A stretch of 64,000 bases of DNA, taken from Paraburkholderia ginsengiterrae. Its GTDB lineage: Bacteria > Pseudomonadota > Gammaproteobacteria > Burkholderiales > Burkholderiaceae. Position numbers and translations under genes: made by a program. Location of the stretch: NCBI RefSeq assembly GCF_001645125.1, contig NZ_LXKA01000298.1:1-64000 (forward strand), read 5' to 3'. This document shows, piece after piece, positions 52,973-62,574 of the stretch (position 1 is its first letter; each line of letters begins with the position of its first letter). Below the pieces are notes generated by a model that ran no database searches, was not told the DNA's origin, and saw nothing but the letters and a program-made list of their open reading frames with translations.

Positions 52973-53001
52973 CGCGCCGGTCACCGGCCCATCCTCGTCT
53001 G

Positions 53002-53358
53002 TCAGCCTCGCCGCAGGTGCGCCTCGATCTCTCGCGTGTTGAGCGCCAAAAGATCTTCGCTAATCTGTTCAAATATCAACCGCCGGGTCTCCCCGCTCAG
53101 ATCCGCTCGCAGCATGCCGAGAAATTTGGGTTCGACGGCGAGTCGCAAGCGATGATAGACCTGATGCAACCGGCCCCGCTCCAGATAGTCGGCGACGCGC
53201 TTCGCGAACTTCTCGCGATCCTTCTCCGTTAGCATGGTGCCGGTATATTCGGTGTTGGTGATATCTTCGATTTCCTGCAAGTCGAGCGTGAGCCCAACTG
53301 TCTGGAAAACACGTGCGCGGCCGCCGTCAGCTACGACGAGCCAGGTCACTTCGTTCAT
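53002..53358 (-). CDS. Host attachment family protein (short form)
   Basis: The 118-residue protein begins WLVVADGGRARVFQ, the signature of the family annotated as required for attachment to host cells. It has FAKRVADYLERGRLHQVYHRLRLAVEPKFLGMLRADL in the middle and ends in ISEDLLALNTREIEAHLR. The fold is related to release-factor eRF1 domain-like proteins, and a stress role is as likely as attachment. The family is usually about 140-150 residues, so the central insert is short here. The start at 53358 has GGAGG upstream; the longer frame to 53460 has none. Confidence 0.75.
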   Translation of the reverse strand: MNEVTWLVVADGGRARVFQTVGLTLDLQEIEDITNTEYTGTMLTEKDREKFAKRVADYLERGRLHQVYHRLRLAVEPKFLGMLRADLSGETRRLIFEQISEDLLALNTREIEAHLRRG

Positions 53359-53536
53359 CACGTACCTCCGGGCACGGTTTTTCCGCATGTACTGCACTTG
53401 CTTCGGCTCGCTCGTCACGATGCGTCCGAAGGCGCCACGGTCAGCTAACTCGTCAGTCAAAGATAGCAGTTCGGGCCTTATACGCCACGGTCGATTTACC
53501 GATTCATCGTATCGGTCGAAACCCGACCACCCCCAC

Positions 53537-54787
53537 TCAACCCGTCAGCATCCGCGCGCCGAGCGCGAGTACCAGGGCCGGCAGCATCACCACTACCCCC
53601 ACCTTCAGAAACGTCATGAAGCTCACGTCTTCGCCCTCGCGGCGAATCGCGTTGAGCCAGAGGATCGTGGCGAGTGAGCCGGTGATCGACAGGTTCGGGC
53701 CGAGGTCGACGCCGATCAGCAGTGCGTCGATCACACGTTCCGGACTATGCGCCTGCATCACGGTCGAACTGGCGATCAGACCCGCCGGCAGGTTGTTCAT
53801 CAGATTGCTGCCGAGCGCGATGATGCTGCCCGCCCAGCCCGCGGTCGCAAGCTCGTCATGTTGCGCGCCGCGCTGCGCCAGCTCGGCCAGAGCCGAAATA
53901 ACGCCGGTATGCGCCAGCATTTCGACCAGCACGAACAGCGCCGCGACCAGCGGCAGCACGCTCCACGAGATTTCGCGGATCATCGGCAGCGGCGATTTGC
54001 GCTCCTGGATCAGCACGACCACTGCGGTCAGCGTGCCGAGTATCGCCGTGGGCAGGCCGAGCGCGATATCGAACGCGGAGACGGTCAGCAGCACGACCGC
54101 CGTCACTGCAATACCCGCGAGGGCTACGCGGCCGCTAGACGACAGGACGAGCGGCTCGAGATTCGCCTCGCAGGTGCCGGCGAGCGCGTCACGCTGGGTC
54201 CAGCGCAGCATCAGATACGTGGCGACAATCGACAACAGCGAAGGCAGCGTGAAGCGCATCAGCCAGGCGCCGAGCGCGGGCGTGTGGTTGCCGTATAGCA
54301 CGATGTTGGCCGGATTCGAGATTGGCAGCACGAAGCTCGCGGCGTTGGCGATGAACGCGCACACGAACAGCAACGGCAGCGGATGCGTCTTCGCTTTTTT
54401 GGCGGCGGCAAACACGGCCGGAGTGAGGACCACAGCGGTGGCGTCGTTTGACAGAAACGCGGTAATGACCACGCCGACCAGATAGACGAGCAGAAAGAGC
54501 TTGCGAGGCGACCCTTGCGCGTGATTCACGGCATACACGGCGACCCAGTCGAACAGGCCTTCACGGCGCCCCACTTCCGACAGCAGCATCATGCCGAACA
54601 GAAACAGATAGACGTCGGTCCCTTTGCCGATGGCCTCGATCGCCAGCGGCACCGGCAGGAGGCGCAGCGACACCAGCAGCAGCGCGCCGGCGACGGCCCA
54701 GACAGCCTCGGGCCATTTGAACGGCCGGGCGATGACGCCCGCGGTGGCGAAAGCGGCAATACCCCAAGACAAAAAGACGGAAGTCAC
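53537..54787 (-). CDS. ArsB/NhaD-superfamily ion transporter
   Basis: The protein has about 416 residues and 11-12 membrane segments. It carries the ArsB-type features FLFGMMLLSEVGRREGLFDWVAVY, FLSNDATAVVLTPAVFAAAK and NPANIVLYGNHTPALGAWLMRF. ArsB exports arsenite or antimonite, while close relatives move other anions or act as antiporters. No arsR or arsC is nearby, so the substrate is open. GTG 54787 places the first helix at the N-terminus, as in relatives; the open frame runs 36 codons further upstream. Confidence 0.8.
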   Translation of the reverse strand: MTSVFLSWGIAAFATAGVIARPFKWPEAVWAVAGALLLVSLRLLPVPLAIEAIGKGTDVYLFLFGMMLLSEVGRREGLFDWVAVYAVNHAQGSPRKLFLLVYLVGVVITAFLSNDATAVVLTPAVFAAAKKAKTHPLPLLFVCAFIANAASFVLPISNPANIVLYGNHTPALGAWLMRFTLPSLLSIVATYLMLRWTQRDALAGTCEANLEPLVLSSSGRVALAGIAVTAVVLLTVSAFDIALGLPTAILGTLTAVVVLIQERKSPLPMIREISWSVLPLVAALFVLVEMLAHTGVISALAELAQRGAQHDELATAGWAGSIIALGSNLMNNLPAGLIASSTVMQAHSPERVIDALLIGVDLGPNLSITGSLATILWLNAIRREGEDVSFMTFLKVGVVVMLPALVLALGARMLTG

Positions 54788-55113
54788 AACATGAGCCCTG
54801 AATAATTGAGTGCGCGCGAGTGCGATGTTCTCTGCAGATTGCCGGAGGCATCCGTGCCACCCGTTCCCGCCGCCGCGCCATTTTAATCCAGTCACATTAG
54901 CGTCACTGCCAGAACGATCTGTTCACGCCTCGCGGCCTAGTCAGTTTCCGTTGACCTTCTTACTATCCGTGGTCTCCCGCAACACGCGACAACCCTCGCA
55001 CCCGAAAGAATGAACACGTAACCGGCAGCGGGCCATTGACTACGGCATGTTGCCAATCTAATTCCCAACGGTGCGCAATTAACGCCCGCGGATTCGATAG
55101 GATGCGTCCCACC
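54788..55113. other. Gap between ArsB-like and second YceI pair
   Basis: This 326-bp divergent region contains no convincing gene. A possible sigma-70 promoter for the YceI pair is at 55036-55062, listed separately. Nothing else stands out. Confidence 0.45.
55036..55062 (+). promoter_or_regulatory. Possible sigma-70 promoter for the second YceI pair
   Basis: TTGACT (55036-55041) and TCTAAT (55057-55062) match -35 and -10 boxes at 5/6 each, with a rather short 15-bp spacer, 52 bp before the ATG at 55114. Confidence 0.35.
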
Positions 55114-55689
55114 ATGAAATCAAACCTTTACCACTCCATTCATCGCGTGACGCTCGCAGGCATCGCGGCCCTCTCACTGGCCGGCGCCAGCCTCGCGCAC
55201 GCCGACATCGACACGAGCAAGAGCACGGTCGTCGCCACCACGAAGCAGATGAACGTGCCGGTAGACGGCAAATTCCGGAAATTCTCGGCGCAGCTGAATT
55301 TCGATCCGGCCAGGCCGGCCGCGGGCAGCGCCAATGTGTCGATCGACACGGGCAGCTATGACCTCGGCGCCGACGACTACAACAAGCAGGCCCAGGGCAA
55401 GGAATGGTTCGACAGCGCCACCTACCCGGCCGCGACGTTCGTCTCCAGCGCGGTCGCGCCGGCCGGCGGCAACCAGTACAAGATCACCGGCAAGCTCACC
55501 ATCAAGGGCAAGTCGCAAACCGTCGTGGTGCCGGTCACCATTACCAGCCAGGGCGCCACGCAAACCTTCGACGGTGCATTGCCGGTCAAGCGCTCGCAGT
55601 TCGACGTCGGCACCGGCGAATGGAAAGACACGTCGGTGGTCGCCGACGAAGTCGTCATTAAATTTCACCTCGTCGCTTCGAAGAAATAA
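55114..55689 (+). CDS. yceI: YceI-family periplasmic protein, type A, second copy
   Basis: The 191-residue exported protein has a signal peptide (to about residue 30, ASLAHA) and a YceI barrel: [50 protein letters not shown] and [27 protein letters not shown]. Its sequence follows the type A protein at 24003 almost block by block. It leads a second A-B pair without a cytochrome b561 gene. A second in-frame ATG at 55102 is possible. Confidence 0.88.
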   Translation: MKSNLYHSIHRVTLAGIAALSLAGASLAHADIDTSKSTVVATTKQMNVPVDGKFRKFSAQLNFDPARPAAGSANVSIDTGSYDLGADDYNKQAQGKEWFDSATYPAATFVSSAVAPAGGNQYKITGKLTIKGKSQTVVVPVTITSQGATQTFDGALPVKRSQFDVGTGEWKDTSVVADEVVIKFHLVASKK

Positions 55690-55735
55690 CTCACTACTGA
55701 AGCGTCTCAGCACTTTTTGCAACCTGGAGTACACC

Positions 55736-56314
55736 TTGAAGAAAAACATTCTGATCGCCGCCGGCGCAATGGCCGCTGCCCTGTCGTTCAACGCGATGGC
55801 AGCCGACACGTACCAACTCGACCCGCAGCACACTTCGCCGAGCTTCGAAACCGACCACATGGGCGGTGTGTCGACCTGGCGCGGCAAGTTCACGAAGGCG
55901 AGCGGCACCGTGGTGCTGGACCGCGCGGCCAAGACCGGCACGGTCGACGTCACGATCGACATGAAGTCGGCGGATATCGGCAATGACAAGCTCGACGCGG
56001 AACTGGCCTCGGACAAATTCTTCGACACCGCGAAATACCCGAATGCGACCTACAAGGGCACGCAGATCCGCTTCGACGGCGACAAGCCGGTGGAAGTGAT
56101 CGGCACGCTGACGATGCACGGCATCACCAAGCCGGTCAATCTGAAGCTCGATTCGTTCAAGTGCATCACGCATCCGATGCTCAAGCGCGAAGTGTGCGGC
56201 ACGGAAGCGACCGCGACGTTTAACCGTGACGACTTCGGCGTCGACTTCGGCAAGGCCTACGGTTTTAACATGCAAACCACGCTGCACATCCAGGCTGAAG
56301 GCATCAAACTGTAA
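55736..56314 (+). CDS. yceI: YceI-family periplasmic protein, type B, second copy
   Basis: The 192-residue exported protein starts at TTG 55736 with TGGAG eight bases before, the same unusual start and the same length as the type B protein at 24632. It has [46 protein letters not shown] and [10 protein letters not shown] in the same positions. It is certainly a duplicate of that gene. It should bind a lipid such as a quinone or isoprenoid in the periplasm. Confidence 0.9.
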   Translation: MKKNILIAAGAMAAALSFNAMAADTYQLDPQHTSPSFETDHMGGVSTWRGKFTKASGTVVLDRAAKTGTVDVTIDMKSADIGNDKLDAELASDKFFDTAKYPNATYKGTQIRFDGDKPVEVIGTLTMHGITKPVNLKLDSFKCITHPMLKREVCGTEATATFNRDDFGVDFGKAYGFNMQTTLHIQAEGIKL

Positions 56315-56362
56315 CAGGCGCTCAGCCAGGCGTGCGTCAAGCGGTTGCGGCATGAACTGTTC

Positions 56363-56377
56363 GGCTCGTCCCGAGCC
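56363..56377. terminator. Small hairpin after the second YceI pair
   Basis: GGCTCG-TCC-CGAGCC is a perfect 6-bp stem with a 3-nt loop, 49 nt after the YceI stop, followed by a moderately T-rich TGTCCGTTT. It may be a terminator ahead of dinB. Confidence 0.4.
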
Positions 56378-56438
56378 TAGCCTGTCCGTTTAAAGGGCGC
56401 ACGGTAATATGACGGTTTAGCCACCGTTTCCGCGATTC

Positions 56439-57605
56439 ATGAGCTCCGCCAACCGCCGCATCGCGCACCTCGACATGGACGCGTTCTACGCGTCCGTCGA
56501 ACTGCTGCGCTATCCGGAACTGCGTGGCCAGGCGGTGGTGATCGGCGGCGGCCGCAATGCTGCGCCGCAAACGCTCGAAGACGGCACCCGCCGTTTTGCG
56601 AAACTGCGTGAATACGCGGGCCGCGGCGTGGTCACCACGTCCACCTATGAAGCCCGCGCGCTCGGCGTGTTCTCGGCCATGGGCATGATGAAGGCAGCCG
56701 TGCTCGCGCCGGACGCGATTCTGCTGCCCACCGACTTCGAGTCGTATCGCCATTACTCGCGCCTCTTCAAGGCGGCGGTCGCCACCTTCACGGACCGGAT
56801 CGAAGACCGCGGCATCGACGAAATCTATGTCGATCTGACCGATCTGCCGGGCGAGCCGCGCGAGATCGCCGCGCGCATCAAGCAGGCGGTCAATCAGGCC
56901 ACCGGCCTCACCTGCTCCATTTGCGTGGCGCCGAACAAGCTGCTCGCGAAAATCGGCTCCGAACTCGACAAACCCGACGGCCTCACGATCCTCACCCCGG
57001 CCGATGTGCCGTTGCGCGTCTGGCCGTTGCCGGTGCGCAAGGTCAACGGCATCGGGCCCAAGGCCGCGGAAAAACTGACCGCGCTCGGCCTCGCCACGGT
57101 CGGCGACCTGGCGGCGGCGGACGCCGGCCTGTTGCAGGATCACTTTGGACGCAGCTACTCGGCATGGCTCGTGCAGATTGCGCAGGGCCACGACGAGCGG
57201 CCGGTGGTGGTCGAATCGGAACCCAAGTCGATGAGCCGCGAAACGACTTTCGAGCGCGATCTGCATCCGCGCCACGACCGGCCCGCGCTGTCCAGTTCGT
57301 TTACCGGCCTGTGCGTGCGGGTCGCCGAAGATCTGGTGCGCAAAGGCTATGTGGGGCGCACAGTGGGCATCAAGCTGCGCTACGACGATTTCCGCACGGT
57401 CACGCGCGACCTGACGCTGGACGTGCCGACCGCGGACGCCGCCGAGATCCGGCGCGCCGCGACCGAATGTTTGCGCCGCGTGGAATTGAACCGCAAGCTG
57501 CGGCTCCTCGGCGTGCGTGTCAGCGCGCTAAGCCCGGCCAACGCGCAACCGCCGCAGCGGCGTTTGCCGGTTCAGGCCGACTTGCCCTTCACCAGCGACG
57601 AGTAA
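56439..57605 (+). CDS. dinB: DNA polymerase IV
   Basis: The 388-residue Y-family polymerase has the catalytic HLDMDAFYASVE near residues 10-21 and the DRGIDEIYVDL motif near 127-137. The HhH region VNGIGPKAAEKLTALGL lies near 204-220, and a little-finger domain follows. A beta-clamp peptide (QADLPF) lies close to the C-terminus. It performs translesion synthesis. Its last 34 bp overlap the convergent sensor kinase gene. No clear LexA box was seen by eye. Together with polB at 15586 the window carries two translesion polymerases. Confidence 0.92.
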   Translation: MSSANRRIAHLDMDAFYASVELLRYPELRGQAVVIGGGRNAAPQTLEDGTRRFAKLREYAGRGVVTTSTYEARALGVFSAMGMMKAAVLAPDAILLPTDFESYRHYSRLFKAAVATFTDRIEDRGIDEIYVDLTDLPGEPREIAARIKQAVNQATGLTCSICVAPNKLLAKIGSELDKPDGLTILTPADVPLRVWPLPVRKVNGIGPKAAEKLTALGLATVGDLAAADAGLLQDHFGRSYSAWLVQIAQGHDERPVVVESEPKSMSRETTFERDLHPRHDRPALSSSFTGLCVRVAEDLVRKGYVGRTVGIKLRYDDFRTVTRDLTLDVPTADAAEIRRAATECLRRVELNRKLRLLGVRVSALSPANAQPPQRRLPVQADLPFTSDE

Positions 57606-59056
57606 GCGGCACCGTCCGCCGCCGCAGTGGCCGTAGCCGCGTTGGGGCGCGCCGCCGGCACGCCGGCCTCCATGTGCGGGGCCGCCGCGACTGCATCAAC
57701 CGCAGCAACCGAGAAAGCAAACGTGTTGGTGCCGTGCGCGGTGTGCGCCGACACGGTGCCGCGGTGCATCTCCGCAATTGCCTTCACGATCGCGAGACCC
57801 AGGCCGTGGTTTTCGCGGCTGTTCGTGCGCGAGACTTCCGCGCGATAGAACCGGTCGAACAGATGTTCGAGCACACCTGCCGCGATCGGCTCGCCGGGAT
57901 TGGCGACCGACACGCGCACCTGATCGCCGTCGCGCGCAATCGTCACGCTGATTACGGCACCGGGTTCGCAGTGCTGGATCGCGTTCATCAGCAGATTCGT
58001 GCAGGCGCGGCCGAACAGCGAGCGGTTCTCGCGCGCCGGCGCGTCGCCGCGCAATTGCGCATGCACGCGCGCTTCCTCGAGCGGAATCTCCAGAAACTCC
58101 AGCGTATGCGCAACTTCCGCGGCGAGCGAGACCTCCACGAGACCCGTTGCACGCTCGCCCTGATCGGCGCGGGCGAGGAACAGCATGTCGTTGATGATCG
58201 CGCGCATGCGCTCGAATTCCTCGAGATTCGATTGCAGCGTATGGCGCAGATCGTCGACCGAGCGATTGCGGGTCAGCGCCACTTCCGTTTGCCCGATGAG
58301 AATCGTCACCGGCGTGCGCAGTTCATGAGCGACGTCGGCATTGAACGACTCCAGCCGCCCATACGCGCCGTCCAGCCGTTCCAGCGCGCCATTGAAGGAG
58401 TTGGCCAGATCGTTCAGTTCGAGCGGCAGCGAGGCCGTATTCAAGCGCTGTGAACGGTTGTTCGGACTCACCGCCGACGCGTCGCGCGTCAGGCGCGTGA
58501 GCGGCGCGAGACCGATGCGCGTCACCGAGTAGCTGAGCAGAAGCACGGCGAGACTGCCGATCGCCGACAGCGCCGCCAGCGCCGAGGCGAACACCCGCAT
58601 GGTGCGGGCGTTAGGCGAATAGCTAGCCGCCACCTGCAACTGAACCGGCGGACGCGTGGCGTAAGCCGGTATCGTCACCGTGGACGTGAGCATGTCGGGG
58701 CCGCCGCCGGCGGGCTTCACACGCGTGTAACCGCCCGGCCAGTTCGTCACCACCGTGCCTTCGACCGGTTTGCCGAACTTGAAATACGGATCGGTGCTCG
58801 CCACCGAATACATCGTGCTGCCGTCGTGCGGCGTCATGTCGGTGAGTTTTTCGCGGCACATGCGCCATTTGTCCGGCGTCACGGCGTGATAGACGATGAT
58901 GCGCGCGATCTGCGTACGATCGTCGAGCGACTCGCGCAGATGGTGTTCGAGTTGCGTGCGCAGCACCAGAAACAGCCCCGTGCCGACCAGCGTGAACACG
59001 GACAGCGCGACCAGCGCGAACATCAGCGCCAGACGACGGGCGATTGAACGGTTCAT
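57572..59056 (-). CDS. Heavy-metal-type sensor histidine kinase (CusS-like)
   Basis: The 494-residue kinase has TM1 near residues 11-32 and a periplasmic domain of about 130 residues. TM2 is near 165-185 and HAMP is next; the H-box ADVAHELRTPV lies near 245-255. HATPase motifs N (LLMNAIQHCE) and G2 (NHGLGLAIV) follow. A C-terminal Ala/Pro-rich tail of about 60 residues after the ATPase domain is unusual; it is encoded partly over the end of dinB. Together with the regulator it likely controls the adjacent RND efflux genes. The start overlaps the regulator stop by 4 nt. Confidence 0.87.
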   Translation of the reverse strand: MNRSIARRLALMFALVALSVFTLVGTGLFLVLRTQLEHHLRESLDDRTQIARIIVYHAVTPDKWRMCREKLTDMTPHDGSTMYSVASTDPYFKFGKPVEGTVVTNWPGGYTRVKPAGGGPDMLTSTVTIPAYATRPPVQLQVAASYSPNARTMRVFASALAALSAIGSLAVLLLSYSVTRIGLAPLTRLTRDASAVSPNNRSQRLNTASLPLELNDLANSFNGALERLDGAYGRLESFNADVAHELRTPVTILIGQTEVALTRNRSVDDLRHTLQSNLEEFERMRAIINDMLFLARADQGERATGLVEVSLAAEVAHTLEFLEIPLEEARVHAQLRGDAPARENRSLFGRACTNLLMNAIQHCEPGAVISVTIARDGDQVRVSVANPGEPIAAGVLEHLFDRFYRAEVSRTNSRENHGLGLAIVKAIAEMHRGTVSAHTAHGTNTFAFSVAAVDAVAAAPHMEAGVPAARPNAATATAAADGAAYSSLVKGKSA

Positions 59057-59739
59057 GGCTGCTCCGCCTCCTCACGCACTTCGAGCACGTAACCCATGCC
59101 GCGCACGGTGTGCAGCAGCTTGGAGGGAAACGGGCCGTCGAGCTTGGCGCGCAATCGTTTGATCGCGGTCTCGACCACGTTGGTATGACTGTCGAAGTTG
59201 ACGTCCCAGACGAGCTCGGTAATCGCCGTCTTCGAGAGAATGTCGCCTTGCCGGCGCGCCAGCACGCTCAGCAGCTGGAATTCCTTGGCGGTCAGGTCGA
59301 GTCGCACGCCGTCGCGCGTCGCGCGCCGGCCGATCAGATCGACGAACAGATCGCCGACAGAAATCAGCGTCGACTCCTGCGAACGGGTGCGGCGCGCCAG
59401 CGCGTGCAGCCGCTCGACCAGTTCGAGAAACGAAAACGGTTTGGTGAGGTAGTCGTCGGCGCCTTCGCGCAGGCCGCGCACGCGGTCGTTCACATGATCG
59501 CGCGCGGTGAGCATGATGACCGGCGTGGATTTGCGCATGCGCAGCGCTTTCAGCACGCTGAAGCCGTCGCGCTTGGGCAGCATCACGTCGAGGACGATTA
59601 CGTCGTAATCGAATTCGGTAGCCAGGTGCATGCCTTCCTCGCCATCGAGCGCGACGTCGACCACCCAGCCCTGCTCTGTCAAACCGGAGCGCAGGTAGTC
59701 CACCACCTTGTGCTCGTCTTCAACAATCAGCAATTTCAT
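59053..59739 (-). CDS. Heavy-metal-type response regulator (CusR/IrlR-like)
   Basis: The 228-residue OmpR-family regulator has a receiver with D9-type acidic pocket (IVEDEHKVV), phospho-Asp near 51 (VLDVMLPKRDG), the Lys in YLTKPFSFLELVERL, and a winged-helix output (DVNFDSHTNVVETAIKRLRAKLD, HTVRGMGYVLEVRE). It belongs to the CusR/CopR/IrlR group, which governs metal or efflux genes. It begins 80 nt after the outer-membrane factor gene, so the five genes from the RND pump to the kinase may be one unit. Confidence 0.88.
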   Translation of the reverse strand: MKLLIVEDEHKVVDYLRSGLTEQGWVVDVALDGEEGMHLATEFDYDVIVLDVMLPKRDGFSVLKALRMRKSTPVIMLTARDHVNDRVRGLREGADDYLTKPFSFLELVERLHALARRTRSQESTLISVGDLFVDLIGRRATRDGVRLDLTAKEFQLLSVLARRQGDILSKTAITELVWDVNFDSHTNVVETAIKRLRAKLDGPFPSKLLHTVRGMGYVLEVREEAEQP

Positions 59740-59818
59740 GCGCGTCCCCTTGTATCCGCATTATACGAAACGCCTTGCATTCCTTTTGCTCGCGCCTGCC
59801 GCGTCGTGATCCGGCCGC

Positions 59819-61309
59819 TCACCGCGCGGGAGCCAGCGCCTGCGTCGATTCGCCGGATCGGGCGTCCTGCTGCGCGCCAGCCTCCCAGCCGCCGCCGAGC
59901 GCCTTCACCAGCGATACCGCCAGCGTCATCTGCTGGCCGTGAATCTGCACGTCCTGGCGCTCGCTGTTCAGCAGCGACTGCTGCGCGGTAATCACGTCCA
60001 GATAGGCGACGAGGCCGCCCGAATAGCGGTCGTTCGCCAGCGAAAGCAGATGCTGGGCGTCGGTGACGGCCGCGCGCGACTGTTTCGCGGCGCCGTCCAG
60101 CACCGAGAGTCCGGTGATGCCGTCCTGCACCTGCTGGAACGCGGCGAGCACCGTCTGCCGGTAGTTCGCCTCCGTGGCCTTGTAACCCTCGCTCGCGAAT
60201 TTCACGTTGGCCGCGCGGCGGCCGCCGCCGAACAGCACCTGGCCAACCGTCGCGCCGAGTGTCCAGAACAGCGTGGGCGCACTCACCAGGCTCGCCAGTT
60301 GCGTGCTCTCCCAGCCGATGCCCGGCGTCAGCGTCAGGCTTGGAAAGTACGCCGCCTTGGCGACGCCGATCTGCGCGTTCGCCGCCGCCATCGCACGTTC
60401 CGCCGACGCGACATCCGGCCGCCGCTGCAACACGTCGCTGGGTACGCCGAGCGGTATCGCCGGCACCTGGGGGTCGAGCACCTTCGGCGCGATCGAGAAT
60501 TGCGGCGCGGGCACGCCGACCAACGCCGCGATCGCGTGTTCGTACTGCGCGCGCTGATTCAGCAGCAGTTGCGCCTGCACGCGCGTCGAGTCGAGCAGCG
60601 ACTGCTGTTGCAGCACATCGAGTCCCGATACCGCGCCGAGCTCGTGCTCGGAGCTGACATAGTCGAGCGCTTTCTGTTGCAGCTTCACCGACTGGTTCAG
60701 CACGTCGATCTCGGCGTCGAGTTCGCGCAGCGAGTAGTAGTCCGTGGCGAGATCGGTCGTGAGGACGAGCCGCGCGTTGGCGAGGTCATCCGCCGATTGC
60801 TGCTCGGACGCCGTCGCGCCCTCCACTTCCCGACGTATCCGGCCGAATAGATCGGTGTCGTAGTTGATCGACGGGCCGAACTGCACATTGTTCTGCACCG
60901 TCGAGGTCGTGGGCGTGGCGTAATTGCTGAGCGGCCGGTCCTTCGAGATCCTGAAGCGCGAGGCCGATGCCGCAAGATCGACTTCGGGAATCTGCTGCGC
61001 GCGGGTGTTGGCGAGCGTCGCCTTGGCTTGCTCATAGTGCGCGCCGGCTGCCACCAGCGTCTGATTCTGCGCGAGCGCCTGCGTTTCCAGCGTGGCGAGC
61101 GTGGGATCGTCGAACGCGCTCCACCAGTCCGGCGCAATCGGCGCATGCGAAGGCACGGCCACACGCCAGTAGGAATCGGTTTGCCAGGCAGGCGGCACCT
61201 CGGCCTGCGGCCGCTGATAGTCAGGCCCGACCGTGCACGCCGCCAGCATGGCCGTGCCCGCCAGCGCGGTCAGCGCCGTTAGCGCACGGCGGGAGACCAC
61301 GTCTTTCAC
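59819..61309 (-). CDS. NodT-family RND outer-membrane channel lipoprotein
   Basis: The 496-residue TolC-like protein has a lipoprotein signal (LAACTVGPDYQRP, acylated Cys about residue 25) and two repeated outer-membrane efflux domains. These include NTRAQQIPEVDLAASASRFR, LVLTTDLATDYYSLRELDAEI and later GVPSDVLQRRPDVASAERAMAAANAQIGVAKAAYFPSLTL. It forms the exit duct of a tripartite pump. GTG 61309 overlaps the adaptor stop (GTGA). Confidence 0.9.
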   Translation of the reverse strand: MKDVVSRRALTALTALAGTAMLAACTVGPDYQRPQAEVPPAWQTDSYWRVAVPSHAPIAPDWWSAFDDPTLATLETQALAQNQTLVAAGAHYEQAKATLANTRAQQIPEVDLAASASRFRISKDRPLSNYATPTTSTVQNNVQFGPSINYDTDLFGRIRREVEGATASEQQSADDLANARLVLTTDLATDYYSLRELDAEIDVLNQSVKLQQKALDYVSSEHELGAVSGLDVLQQQSLLDSTRVQAQLLLNQRAQYEHAIAALVGVPAPQFSIAPKVLDPQVPAIPLGVPSDVLQRRPDVASAERAMAAANAQIGVAKAAYFPSLTLTPGIGWESTQLASLVSAPTLFWTLGATVGQVLFGGGRRAANVKFASEGYKATEANYRQTVLAAFQQVQDGITGLSVLDGAAKQSRAAVTDAQHLLSLANDRYSGGLVAYLDVITAQQSLLNSERQDVQIHGQQMTLAVSLVKALGGGWEAGAQQDARSGESTQALAPAR

Positions 61310-62529
61310 GACGCCCCCTTGCTGCTGGATTGCGGTTGCACGATCTGCACGTGATCGCCGTCGGCGATCGAATCGCTCGGGTTGATGATGATCTTGTCGC
61401 CAGCGTCGATCCCGCTTTCGATCTCGAGCGACTGCCCCAGGTCCTGCGCGATCACGATCTTGCGCAACTGCACGTTGCCTTTCCCATCGACCACCGCAAG
61501 GCGCGGACCTTCAGCGCGAAACAGCAGCGCGTTGCCCGGCACCATCAATTGTGCATGCGCGGCGGCCGGCACCGCGACCTGCACATACGCGCCGGGCCGC
61601 AGCGTGCCGTCCGGATTCGGCAGCGTGACTTCGATCTGCAGCGAACGGGTGGGCACGTCGATTGCGCCGGATATGTGGGTGATCGTGCCGTGAAACTGCT
61701 GACCCGGCAGTTCCGCCTGCGTCACCACCACCTTCTGCCCGACCGACACGTTCTGCGCATACGCCTGCGGCAGTTGCACGTAGACGCGCAGCGGATCCGA
61801 CTGCGCCAGCGCGAAGAGCGCGCGGCTCGTGCCGCTGCCCGCGTCGATCAGGTCGCCGACATCGACGTTGCGCTGCGTGACCACGCCCGCGAACGGCGCG
61901 ACGATGCGCTTGAACGATTCGAGCTGCTGCAGGCGCTTCACGTTGGCGTCCGCGGCGGCGAGGTTGGCGACATCCTGCGTATAGGTGCTCTGCCGTTCGT
62001 CGAGTTCCTGCTGCGACACCGCATCGCGCTGACGCAGTTGCTGCCAGCGGTCCAGCGAGCTTTTCGCAAGGCCGAGGCTCGAGCTGGTTTGCTGGCGCTG
62101 CGCCAGCGCTTGAGCAAGCTCCTGATCGATTTCAGGCGTGTCCAGATCGGCGAGCAACTGCCCCTGCTTCACACGTGCGCCGATATCGACGTACCAGTGC
62201 AGCAGATAGCCGGTTGAACGCGCGTAGATCGGCGACTCGACATTGCCGCGCAACGTGCCCGGCAGCAGCGTATTGCCGCCGCCGTCCGTTTGCGTCGGGC
62301 TCACCACGTTCACATACTGCGTGGCATTCTGCCTCGTCGTCTCCGCTACCGAGCGGTTTTGCATCATGTCGGCGACTACGGTGCGCAACGCGCCCAGGGC
62401 GAGCAGCGCCAGCACGATCCAGACGGCGATCCTGGCGCGCTTCCATACCTGATGGCGCGGCGGCAACGCGCGGCCGCTTTCGGTTTCGCGCGCGGGAATT
62501 GCTAGCGATGCGTGAGTTTTTTCGGTCAT
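61306..62529 (-). CDS. RND efflux periplasmic adaptor (MFP) subunit
   Basis: The 407-residue protein has a single N-terminal membrane anchor near residues 30-50 and a biotinyl-lipoyl-like hybrid domain split around a coiled coil (YLLHWYVDIGARVKQGQLLADLDTPEIDQEL). Barrel and MP domains follow (PFAGVVTQRNVDVGDLIDAG and later RPGAYVQVAVP). It bridges the RND pump and the outer-membrane channel. The start has no strong extra evidence beyond the family pattern. It lies 45 nt after the pump gene. Confidence 0.9.
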   Translation of the reverse strand: MTEKTHASLAIPARETESGRALPPRHQVWKRARIAVWIVLALLALGALRTVVADMMQNRSVAETTRQNATQYVNVVSPTQTDGGGNTLLPGTLRGNVESPIYARSTGYLLHWYVDIGARVKQGQLLADLDTPEIDQELAQALAQRQQTSSSLGLAKSSLDRWQQLRQRDAVSQQELDERQSTYTQDVANLAAADANVKRLQQLESFKRIVAPFAGVVTQRNVDVGDLIDAGSGTSRALFALAQSDPLRVYVQLPQAYAQNVSVGQKVVVTQAELPGQQFHGTITHISGAIDVPTRSLQIEVTLPNPDGTLRPGAYVQVAVPAAAHAQLMVPGNALLFRAEGPRLAVVDGKGNVQLRKIVIAQDLGQSLEIESGIDAGDKIIINPSDSIADGDHVQIVQPQSSSKGAS

Positions 62530-62574
62530 CTCAGTCAGCCAGATTAGTCAGCCAATTCAGTCAGCCATGTATCT

